From NCBI RefSeq assembly GCF_034928825.1, contig NZ_JAYFUL010000003.1:124001-188000 (forward strand): 64,000 nt of DNA, given 5' to 3'. Shown piece by piece: positions 37,841 to 44,841 of this stretch. This DNA comes from Arcicella aquatica. GTDB lineage: Bacteria > Bacteroidota > Bacteroidia > Cytophagales > Spirosomataceae. Numbering within the stretch: position 1 is the stretch's first letter; each line of letters opens with the position of its first letter. The position numbers were made by a program, and so were the translations under genes. The notes beneath the pieces were generated by a model that had not been told where the DNA came from, did no database searches, and saw nothing but the letters and a program-made list of their open reading frames with translations.

Positions 37841-39511
37841 ATGAAAAAAACCTTTTACTGTTTACCTTTCCTTCTTTTATTGTTGTTAGTGAGTCAAATT
37901 TCTGTGGTTGCTCAGTCCAAAAAAGTAGCAGCTAAACTAGAAACAACACTGATTGATGCCAAGAAAATAGAAAAATTACAAAAAGAAATTATTGAGGAAA
38001 TTGATAAGAAACAAGTGTTTTCTCAGCAGATGGTCGATATGATTTTCAGTTTTGGCGAGCTTGGCTTCCAAGAATATGAAACTTCTAATTATATAACAAG
38101 CATTCTTGAAAAAGAAGGATTTACCATCGAAAAGGGTGTTTCGGGTATTCCAACGGCATGGATTGCCAAATGGGGGAGTGGTAAGCCTGTGATTGCTTTA
38201 GGCTCTGATATTGACTGTATTCCTAAGGCCTCTCAAAAGCCTGGAGTAGCATATCATGACCCAATTATTGATGGTGCTCCCGGACATGGTGAAGGTCATA
38301 ATTCTGGTCAGGCACTTAATATCACTGCCGCTTTGGTGATTAAAAAAATTATGGAGCGTGAGAAAATCGCAGGTACATTAGTGCTATGGCCGGGTGTGGC
38401 AGAAGAATTAGTGGGAACGAAAGCTATTTTTGTACGTGATGGTCATTTCAAAGATATTGATGCTTGTATATTTACGCACGTAGCGAATAATTTAGGCGTA
38501 CAATGGGGTGATGCAGGAAATAATGGATTGGTTTCTGTAAAATTCAATTTTGAAGGTGAGGCTGCTCATGCAGCGGGTGCACCTTGGAGAGGGAAAAGTG
38601 CTTTGGATGCAGTTGAATTAATGAATATTGGATGGAATTTCAAAAGAGAACATTTATATCCTTCTCAACGCTCGCATTATGTCATTGTAGATGGGGGAGA
38701 CCAACCCAATGTTGTGCCTTCAAAAGCATCTGTATGGTATTACTTCCGTGAAAGAACATATCCGAAAATTAAGGAGTTGTATGAAGCAGGCGTAGCAATT
38801 GCCAAAGGAGCAACGATGATGACGGGTACTACGATGACTTACGAGGTATTGGGTAGTGCTTGGCCCGGACACTTTAATAAACCTATTGCAGAAAATGTTT
38901 TTGAACACATCAAAAAAGTAGGTTTACCTAAATGGAGTGAGGAAGACCAATTGTTAGCGACTTCATTACAAGCAGAATTAAAGTCGCCCGAGAAAAAAGG
39001 TTTAGCGATGAAAATAGATACTACCATCGAGCCTGTCTTGGTAAGTATGGGTGGTGGTTCGGATGATATTGCTGATATTTCATGGAATTTGCCGACTGTA
39101 GTCTTGCGTTATCCTTCTAATATTCCTGGATTACCGGGGCATCATTGGGCAAATGCTATTAGCATGGCTACACCGATTGCACACAAGGGTGTAACGGCAG
39201 GTGCGAAAGTAGAAGCATTAACTTTGTTAGATATGTTAGTAAAACCTGATTTATTAACCAAAGCATGGGATTATTATAAAAACGAGCAAACGAAGGATGT
39301 AAAATATGAACCATTGATTTCACCAAACGATAAGCCTGCTATTAATCTTAATCAGCAGATAATGGCTAAGTTTAGACCAGAAATGAAGAAATTATATTAC
39401 GACCCATCGAAATATAAAACATACATGGAACAGTTAGGAATTACCTATCCAACTATCAGAAAAACGCCAACGGAAGAGAACAAGAGTAGCGTAAAGAGTG
39501 GAGGAAATTAA
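37841..39511 (+). CDS. Exported M20-family amidohydrolase, AbgB-like
   Basis: A 556-residue protein with a signal peptide (hydrophobic residues about 5-25, FLLLLLLVSQISVVAQ). The M20 metal centre is visible: GSDIDCIP (Asp), GHGEGHNSG (His) and GVAEELVG (Glu-Glu). These fit the p-aminobenzoyl-glutamate hydrolase B/indole-3-acetyl-amino-acid hydrolase branch, which cleaves amide bonds of N-acyl amino acids with two metal ions. The C-terminal part is longer than in enteric AbgB. It has a terminator downstream, so it is probably not part of the following sugar cluster. Confidence 0.9.
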   Translation: MKKTFYCLPFLLLLLLVSQISVVAQSKKVAAKLETTLIDAKKIEKLQKEIIEEIDKKQVFSQQMVDMIFSFGELGFQEYETSNYITSILEKEGFTIEKGVSGIPTAWIAKWGSGKPVIALGSDIDCIPKASQKPGVAYHDPIIDGAPGHGEGHNSGQALNITAALVIKKIMEREKIAGTLVLWPGVAEELVGTKAIFVRDGHFKDIDACIFTHVANNLGVQWGDAGNNGLVSVKFNFEGEAAHAAGAPWRGKSALDAVELMNIGWNFKREHLYPSQRSHYVIVDGGDQPNVVPSKASVWYYFRERTYPKIKELYEAGVAIAKGATMMTGTTMTYEVLGSAWPGHFNKPIAENVFEHIKKVGLPKWSEEDQLLATSLQAELKSPEKKGLAMKIDTTIEPVLVSMGGGSDDIADISWNLPTVVLRYPSNIPGLPGHHWANAISMATPIAHKGVTAGAKVEALTLLDMLVKPDLLTKAWDYYKNEQTKDVKYEPLISPNDKPAINLNQQIMAKFRPEMKKLYYDPSKYKTYMEQLGITYPTIRKTPTEENKSSVKSGGN

Positions 39512-39582
39512 AATGAAAAAAATATTAAATAATTTTAACCTAATTGATACAATTTGATTTGTCAATTAGGGTTTTAACATAG

Positions 39583-39607
39583 ATAGACGGCTATTTCTGC
39601 CGTCTAT
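39583..39607 (+). terminator. Terminator after the M20 gene
   Basis: ATAGACGGC (39583-39591) and GCCGTCTAT (39599-39607) form a 9-bp stem with a 7-nt loop, followed by TTTTATTTT. A second dyad (CCTAATTGA with TCAATTAGG, 39539-39570) lies just before it. Confidence 0.85.
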
Positions 39608-39726
39608 TTTTATTTTATGAATAATATTTTTAAAAATTTAGGGTATGTTTCCTTAATAAACTACTTATATATCCTGATTACTTTTTTCATACAAAGGACT
39701 AAACAATCAAGAAAAAAATCAAAACA

Positions 39727-40491
39727 ATGTTTTCATTAATTAACAAGTCAGTCGTAATAACAGGTGGAGGTTCAGGAATTGGTCGCGCAATCTCATTATT
39801 ATTTGCTAAACAAGGAGCAGAAGTAAATATTTTAGAACTCAATGAAACAGCTGCGCAAGAGACTGTTGACGAAATTCGTGCAGAAGGAGGAAAAGCTAAT
39901 GCTTATGCTTGTAATGTAACGAGTCAAGAGGCTGTTAAAACAGTTTTTGCGAGTATCGGTCGCGTTGATATTTTGATAAACAACGCTGGTATTGCACATG
40001 TGGGTAACCTCGAAAAAACTTCAGAAGAAGATTTCGATAGAATTTATAATGTAAATGTAAAAGGAGCTTACAATTGTTTATACGTTGCCGTTCCGATGAT
40101 GAAGGAAAACAAAGGAGGGGTAATATTAAACATGGCTTCTGTAGCGTCATCTGTAGGCATTGCCGATCGTTTTGCTTATTCAATGTCGAAAGGTGCCATT
40201 CTTACCATGACATTATCTATTGCCAAAGATTACATCAAAGAGAATATACGTTGTAACTGCATTTCTCCTGCCCGTGTTCATACTCCTTTTGTAGATGGCT
40301 TTTTAGCAAAGAACTATCCGAATAATATTGAGGAAATGTTTGAGAAACTTTCGGCTACTCAGCCCATAGGAAGAATGGCTAAACCATCAGAAATTGCTTT
40401 TCTTGCACTATATTTATGTTCGGATGAAGCTGGCTTCGTTACTGGCTCTGATTACCCAATTGATGGTGGATTTATTAGATTAAACAACTAA
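39727..40491 (+). CDS. SDR dehydrogenase, probable 2-keto-3-deoxy-L-fuconate dehydrogenase
   Basis: A 254-residue classical SDR with TGGGSGIG (about residues 12-19), NNAGIAH, and the catalytic YSMSK, ending in GSDYPIDGGF, typical of SDRs with NAD. It lies upstream of an FAA hydrolase, a lactonase and a second SDR. That grouping fits the non-phosphorylating L-fucose route, in which this enzyme would oxidise C4 of 2-keto-3-deoxy-L-fuconate to the 2,4-diketo acid. The pathway role is inferred from neighbours; family membership is firm. The gap to the next gene is 16 nt, so they share an operon. Confidence 0.85.
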   Translation: MFSLINKSVVITGGGSGIGRAISLLFAKQGAEVNILELNETAAQETVDEIRAEGGKANAYACNVTSQEAVKTVFASIGRVDILINNAGIAHVGNLEKTSEEDFDRIYNVNVKGAYNCLYVAVPMMKENKGGVILNMASVASSVGIADRFAYSMSKGAILTMTLSIAKDYIKENIRCNCISPARVHTPFVDGFLAKNYPNNIEEMFEKLSATQPIGRMAKPSEIAFLALYLCSDEAGFVTGSDYPIDGGFIRLNN

Positions 40492-40507
40492 ATTTTAAAC
40501 AATACTT

Positions 40508-41176
40508 ATGAAAAAAATAGTCCTGTTTTCTGTATTATTCTGGACGATGACCTCATTTATTCAAGAGGGAAAACCTAAAAAAATTATTTTCTTCGGTGAC
40601 TCTATCACCCAAGCTGGCGTACAACCAAAAGGATATATCTCGCAGTTGCAAGAGATGATTGACAAGAAAGGCGATAAAGCTAAATATGAATTGATTGGTG
40701 CAGGGATTGGAGGGAATAAAGTTTATGATTTATACTTACGCTTAGAAGATGACGTATTGAGCAAAAAGCCTGATTTGGTAGTGATTTATGTTGGTGTCAA
40801 CGACGTTTGGCACAAAGCAACATCAGGTACTGGTACTGACCCTGATAAATTCATTAGATTCTATCAAGCTTTAATCAACAAGATTCAAGCAAGTGGTGCA
40901 AAATTGATTTTATGTACACCTGCTACTATCGGAGAAAAAACCGATTTCAGTAATCAACAGGATGGTGATATGAATCAATACAGTACTTTTATCAGAAATT
41001 TGGCGACAAAGAATAATATTCCTTTGTGTGATTTACGAAAAGAGTTCTTAGCGCATAATTTGAATAATAATCCTGAAAATAAAGATAAAGGCATATTAAC
41101 TACCGATAGAGTTCATTTGAATGAGCTTGGAAATCAGTTTGTTGCCGATAAATTATTCCCTTTAATTACAAAATAA
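40508..41176 (+). CDS. Exported SGNH/GDSL-family hydrolase
   Basis: A 222-residue protein with an N-terminal hydrophobic export signal (IVLFSVLFWTMTSFI). The SGNH blocks are all visible: FFGDSIT (nucleophile Ser), GAGIGGNKV (Gly), VIYVGVNDVW (Asn) and DRVHLNELG (Asp and His). Such enzymes deacylate or deacetylate sugars and lipids. Its place between the two sugar-acid genes (16 nt and 6 nt gaps) suggests that it removes acyl groups from a fucose-containing glycan before uptake, which is inference. Confidence 0.9.
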   Translation: MKKIVLFSVLFWTMTSFIQEGKPKKIIFFGDSITQAGVQPKGYISQLQEMIDKKGDKAKYELIGAGIGGNKVYDLYLRLEDDVLSKKPDLVVIYVGVNDVWHKATSGTGTDPDKFIRFYQALINKIQASGAKLILCTPATIGEKTDFSNQQDGDMNQYSTFIRNLATKNNIPLCDLRKEFLAHNLNNNPENKDKGILTTDRVHLNELGNQFVADKLFPLITK

Positions 41177-41182
41177 ATTGTT

Positions 41183-42037
41183 ATGAAATTATTTAGATTT
41201 GGCGAAGTAGGTAATGAAAAACCTGGTGTAATCTTAGAAGAAAAATGGCTAGATGTTTCGGCTTATATTCAAGATTATAACGAATCTTTTTTTGAGAATG
41301 ATGGCTTAGATAAACTAAGTTTATTATTGGTTGAAAAACAAAATGAATTGCAAGAGATTCCTACAGGTGTCCGTATTGCTTCATGTGTGGCTCGTCCTTC
41401 TAAAATTGTTTGTATTGGGTTGAACTTTGCCGATCACGCTCGTGAAACAGGCGCAGCCATTCCACCGGAACCTATTATTTTCTTTAAGTCAACTACGGCA
41501 CTTTCTGGACCAAATGATGATATTATTATTCCTAGAAATTCAGTAAAAACTGACTGGGAAGTAGAATTAGCATTTGTCATTGGTAAAAAAGCACAGTATG
41601 TAGACGAAGCTGATGCGCTGAACTATGTAGCAGGCTACTGCTTACACAATGATGTTTCAGAAAGAGAATTCCAAATTGAAAGAGGAGGAAACTGGAGCAA
41701 GGGAAAAGGCTGTGATTCATTTGCACCACTTGGACCATTCTTAGCGACTACAGAAGAGATTGAAGATGAGAACGATTTAAAAATGTGGCTTTCTGTCAAT
41801 GGAAAGACCGTACAAAATAGTAATACCGACCAATTGATTTTTAAAATACCTACCTTGGTTTCTTATTTAAGTCAATTCATGACTTTATTACCAGGCGACG
41901 TCATTTCTACGGGTACGCCTCCAGGTGTTGGTTTAGGCTTTAACCCTCCAGTTTTCTTGAAAGAAGGAGACGTAGTTGAATTGGGTATCGAAGGTTTGGG
42001 TACACAAAAGCAAACGGCTAAAAACTGGAAAGCATAA
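41183..42037 (+). CDS. Fumarylacetoacetate-hydrolase-family protein, probable 2,4-diketo-3-deoxy-L-fuconate hydrolase
   Basis: A 284-residue protein with an N-terminal cap and a C-terminal FAH domain (from about residue 70). It shows CIGLNFADHA, PIIFFKSTTALSGPND, the metal ligands in WEVELAFVIG (two Glu) and HNDVSER (Asp), and STGTPPGVG near the end. Close relatives split 2,4-diketo-3-deoxy sugar acids into pyruvate and a hydroxy acid (lactate for fucose). The adjacent SDR and lactonase support that role here. It is 6 nt after the SGNH gene. Confidence 0.9.
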   Translation: MKLFRFGEVGNEKPGVILEEKWLDVSAYIQDYNESFFENDGLDKLSLLLVEKQNELQEIPTGVRIASCVARPSKIVCIGLNFADHARETGAAIPPEPIIFFKSTTALSGPNDDIIIPRNSVKTDWEVELAFVIGKKAQYVDEADALNYVAGYCLHNDVSEREFQIERGGNWSKGKGCDSFAPLGPFLATTEEIEDENDLKMWLSVNGKTVQNSNTDQLIFKIPTLVSYLSQFMTLLPGDVISTGTPPGVGLGFNPPVFLKEGDVVELGIEGLGTQKQTAKNWKA

Positions 42038-42087
42038 TTTTTTATTTAAAAATGAGTTATGTAGTTTGGAAATTTGAAATTGAGAAA

Positions 42088-42117
42088 GGCACAGTCAGTT
42101 TTTTTGCGAGCTGTGTC
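42088..42117 (+). terminator. Weak hairpin after the FAA hydrolase
   Basis: GGCACAG (42088-42094) can pair with CTGTGTC (42111-42117), using one G-U pair. The loop contains a T run. The 157-nt gap 42038-42194 separates the two halves of the sugar cluster, so they may be separate transcripts. Confidence 0.35.
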
Positions 42118-42194
42118 TTATCTTTAGGTAATTTAATACTTACCTCTTTTCAAATTTTCAAACTATTTTCAATTTTTAAAGAAAAACAAACCTT

Positions 42195-43022
42195 ATGACC
42201 ATAGATGCACATCAACATTTTTGGCAGTACGATGCACAACGACATGATTGGATTTCAGATGAAATGAAGGTAATTCAGCGAGATTTCTTGCCTGAGGATC
42301 TTGCTCCAATTTTAGCAAAAAATAACATTTCGGGTTGTGTAGCCGTGCAAGCTGACCAAACTTTAGCAGAAACTGATTTTTTGATTGAATTAGCCAACAA
42401 AAATGCTTTTATAAAAGCCGTAGTTGGTTGGGTAGATTTACGTGCAGACGATGTTGATGATATTTTAGAACATTATGCTGAATTGCCTATTGTAAAAGGT
42501 TTTAGGCACGTAGTGCAAGGAGAAGCGGATACTGAATTTATGCTTAGACCAAAATTCAAGGCTGGAATTACAGCCTTAGGAGCATTTGATTTCACTTACG
42601 ATATTTTGATTTATCATTATCAGCTAGACCAAGCCATTCAATTGGCAAAGTTGTTCCCCGACCAAAAGTTTGTCTTAGACCATATCGCCAAACCCGATAT
42701 AAAATCTGGCGAATATACCCAATGGCAAACCAATATCAAGAAACTAGCCTTACATCAAAATGTATATTGTAAATTATCAGGAATGGTTACTGAGGGCGAA
42801 TGGAACGATTGGAAAGTGTCCGATTTTAAAATATACTTGGATACGGTAGTAAAAGCATTTGGCACCGAACGCCTAATGTACGGCTCTGATTGGCCAGTTT
42901 GCTTAGTTGCTGCTGAATATGAAGAACAATTAGGGATTGTAAATGAGTATTTTTCTACATTTTCGACCTTAGAAAAGAAAAAGATAATGGGAGGAAACGC
43001 TCTCAAATTTTATAATATTTAA
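42195..43022 (+). CDS. Amidohydrolase-family lactonase, probable L-fuconolactonase
   Basis: A 275-residue TIM-barrel amidohydrolase (amidohydrolase_2 type). It begins with the metal-binding IDAHQHFWQYD, has HVVQGEADTEFM, FVLDHIAKPDI (His) and MYGSDWPVC (Asp) near the C-terminus. These features are shared with L-fuconolactonase and L-rhamnono-lactonase (COG3618), which open sugar-acid lactones in the cytoplasm. The neighbouring genes favour L-fuconolactone. It is 47 nt before the second SDR. Confidence 0.9.
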   Translation: MTIDAHQHFWQYDAQRHDWISDEMKVIQRDFLPEDLAPILAKNNISGCVAVQADQTLAETDFLIELANKNAFIKAVVGWVDLRADDVDDILEHYAELPIVKGFRHVVQGEADTEFMLRPKFKAGITALGAFDFTYDILIYHYQLDQAIQLAKLFPDQKFVLDHIAKPDIKSGEYTQWQTNIKKLALHQNVYCKLSGMVTEGEWNDWKVSDFKIYLDTVVKAFGTERLMYGSDWPVCLVAAEYEEQLGIVNEYFSTFSTLEKKKIMGGNALKFYNI

Positions 43023-43069
43023 ACCTTACCTCAGCTCTATGTAATTATTGCTTTGTGTAAAAATTTAAT

Positions 43070-43852
43070 ATGAACTTAGGACTCAAAGAAAAAGTAATCA
43101 TCGTTTCGGGCGGTGCAAAAGGAATTGGTGAAGGTATTTCTGGCGTATTAGCTACTGAAGGAGCGTATGTTGCTATCGTAGGTAGAAATGATGCTGATAA
43201 TCAGAAAGCAATTGAGAAAATTCAGGCAGCAGGCGGACAAGCATGGTCGTTTGTAGCTGAATTATCGAAGCCTGAAGAATGTAAAAAAGCTGTAGATGAG
43301 GTTGTAGCTAAATTTGGACGAATTGATGGACTTGTAAACAATGCAGGTGTAAATGATGGCGTTGGACTAGAAAGTGGTAACTACGAACGCTTTGTTGTTT
43401 CATTGCATAGCAATTTAATTCACTATTATTTGTTAGCACAACACGCTTTGCCATACTTGAAAGAATCTAAGGGAGCAATCGTAAATATAGGTTCAAAAAC
43501 TGCTGAGACAGGACAAGGTGGTACTTCTGCTTATGCAGCATCAAACGGAGGTAGAAATGCCCTTACACGTGAATGGGCGGTTGAATTATTGCCTTATGGT
43601 ATTCGTGTTAATGCTGTCATCGTAGCAGAATGTTATACACCATTGTATGACCGTTGGATTAAGACATTGCCTAATCCGGAAGAGACGTTAGCAAAAATTA
43701 CAGATAAAATACCTTTAGGAAAGCGTATGACTACCGCAGAGGAGATTGCGAACATGGTAGCATTTTTAATGTCAAAACGTTCAAGCCATACAACAGGTCA
43801 ATTAATTTATGTTGACGGTGGCTATACGCATTTAGATAGAGCTTTGTTATAG
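43070..43852 (+). CDS. SDR protein, probable L-fucose dehydrogenase, with Asn for the catalytic Lys
   Basis: A 260-residue SDR with SGGAKGIGEGIS at the cofactor site, NNAGVND, a Ser in VNIGSKTAE, Tyr155, and GQLIYVDGGYTHLDR at the end. The usual YxxxK reads YAASN: residue 159 is Asn, encoded by AAC at 43544-43546. The rest of the fold is complete, so this is not decay. By context it would carry out the first step, L-fucose to L-fuconolactone. The altered active site leaves the activity uncertain. The gene ends before a very long hairpin. Confidence 0.83.
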   Translation: MNLGLKEKVIIVSGGAKGIGEGISGVLATEGAYVAIVGRNDADNQKAIEKIQAAGGQAWSFVAELSKPEECKKAVDEVVAKFGRIDGLVNNAGVNDGVGLESGNYERFVVSLHSNLIHYYLLAQHALPYLKESKGAIVNIGSKTAETGQGGTSAYAASNGGRNALTREWAVELLPYGIRVNAVIVAECYTPLYDRWIKTLPNPEETLAKITDKIPLGKRMTTAEEIANMVAFLMSKRSSHTTGQLIYVDGGYTHLDRALL

Positions 43853-43891
43853 AAAAACATTGAGTTCATTCGTGAAAATGCCCTTTAAATT

Positions 43892-43957
43892 AAAATCCTT
43901 TCTTTTCTTTCTATTAGGGGGTGACCACCCCCTAATAGAAAGAAAAGAAAGGATTTT
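43892..43957. terminator. 31-bp perfect hairpin between convergent genes
   Basis: Bases 43892-43922 and 43927-43957 are exact complements with a 4-nt loop GACC. The stem begins AAAATCCTTTC and closes with AGGGGGT/ACCCCCT. It lies between the converging SDR and SanA/YdcF genes, so it can end transcription both ways. It is far longer than needed for a terminator. Confidence 0.8.
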
Positions 43958-43976
43958 GAAAATTATATTATCAATA

Positions 43977-44627
43977 CTATTCCCCCGCTGATTCTTGGTA
44001 TTTAGCTCTTTCAAAAATATATACGTCAAGAATGGCTTTTGGGCGAGCCAAATACTCTCTTAGATAAGTTTTATAGCCCGACTGTACATCTTGTGCCGCA
44101 AAGGCCACAGCATCAACCCCTAAGTGATTAGCTAAAAATAATGCTCTGGCATTATGGGTAGGCTGAGATATAATCGTGAATTTACGTTGACTGAATACGT
44201 CTTTGCAACGAATGATAGAATCGTAAGTACGAAAGCCTGCATAATCAAGTATCAACACATTTTCTGGAACACCTAAACGCATCAAAGACTTTTTCATGTC
44301 GTTTGGTTCATTATAGAAAATTGAATCGTGATTACCACTCAAAATCAAAAACTTTACTTTTCCTTCTTTATACAAACGGGCTGCGGCTTCCATTCTATAT
44401 TTATAGAATAAATTTGCTTTGCCACCTTGTACGGCTTTGCTGGTACCCAATACCAATCCAATGTCATTTGAGGGAAGTTTGTCGAGACTGTAAAAGTTTC
44501 TATCTTCAGTAGAATAGACAATCCAAATATTACACACTAAAATACCAATCAACGCAAAGAAAATCAATGCGATGATTCCTTTAAAGAACCATTTTACTGA
44601 TGTAGTGAAATCGAATGGCTCTGTCAA
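43977..44627 (-). CDS. SanA/YdcF-family (DUF218) membrane-anchored protein
   Basis: A 216-residue protein with one N-terminal transmembrane helix (about residues 14-36) and a DUF218 domain: GLVLGTSKAVQGGKAN, FLILSGNHDS, YAGFRTYDSI and ISQPTHNARALFLA. These match the SanA branch, which is linked to envelope barrier function and vancomycin resistance in enterics. The biochemical activity of the family is not settled. The domain faces the periplasm by analogy. It is convergent with the fucose cluster. Confidence 0.9.
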   Translation of the reverse strand: MTEPFDFTTSVKWFFKGIIALIFFALIGILVCNIWIVYSTEDRNFYSLDKLPSNDIGLVLGTSKAVQGGKANLFYKYRMEAAARLYKEGKVKFLILSGNHDSIFYNEPNDMKKSLMRLGVPENVLILDYAGFRTYDSIIRCKDVFSQRKFTIISQPTHNARALFLANHLGVDAVAFAAQDVQSGYKTYLREYLARPKAILDVYIFERAKYQESAGE

Positions 44628-44841
44628 TGATATTTCATAGGTATTTTTCAGTAGTAATAATCATTTATTGTGGAAGTTACTGATTATAAATATATTAACT
44701 AATTTGTAGATTTAAAAATAAGTGGTTCGTTAAAATCACTTTTAACAAAATAAAATATCCAAAAACTATTTTTAATGTATTTATAATCAGTAATTGTTGT
44801 ATTTTTTATGGAAAAATGAAAATTTAGGTTTTTTTCAAATG

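Noticed and set aside
43070..43852. Reading the YxxxN SDR as a pseudogene
   Set aside because: The frame is full length with all other SDR motifs intact and normal codon use, so it is called a gene with an altered residue.
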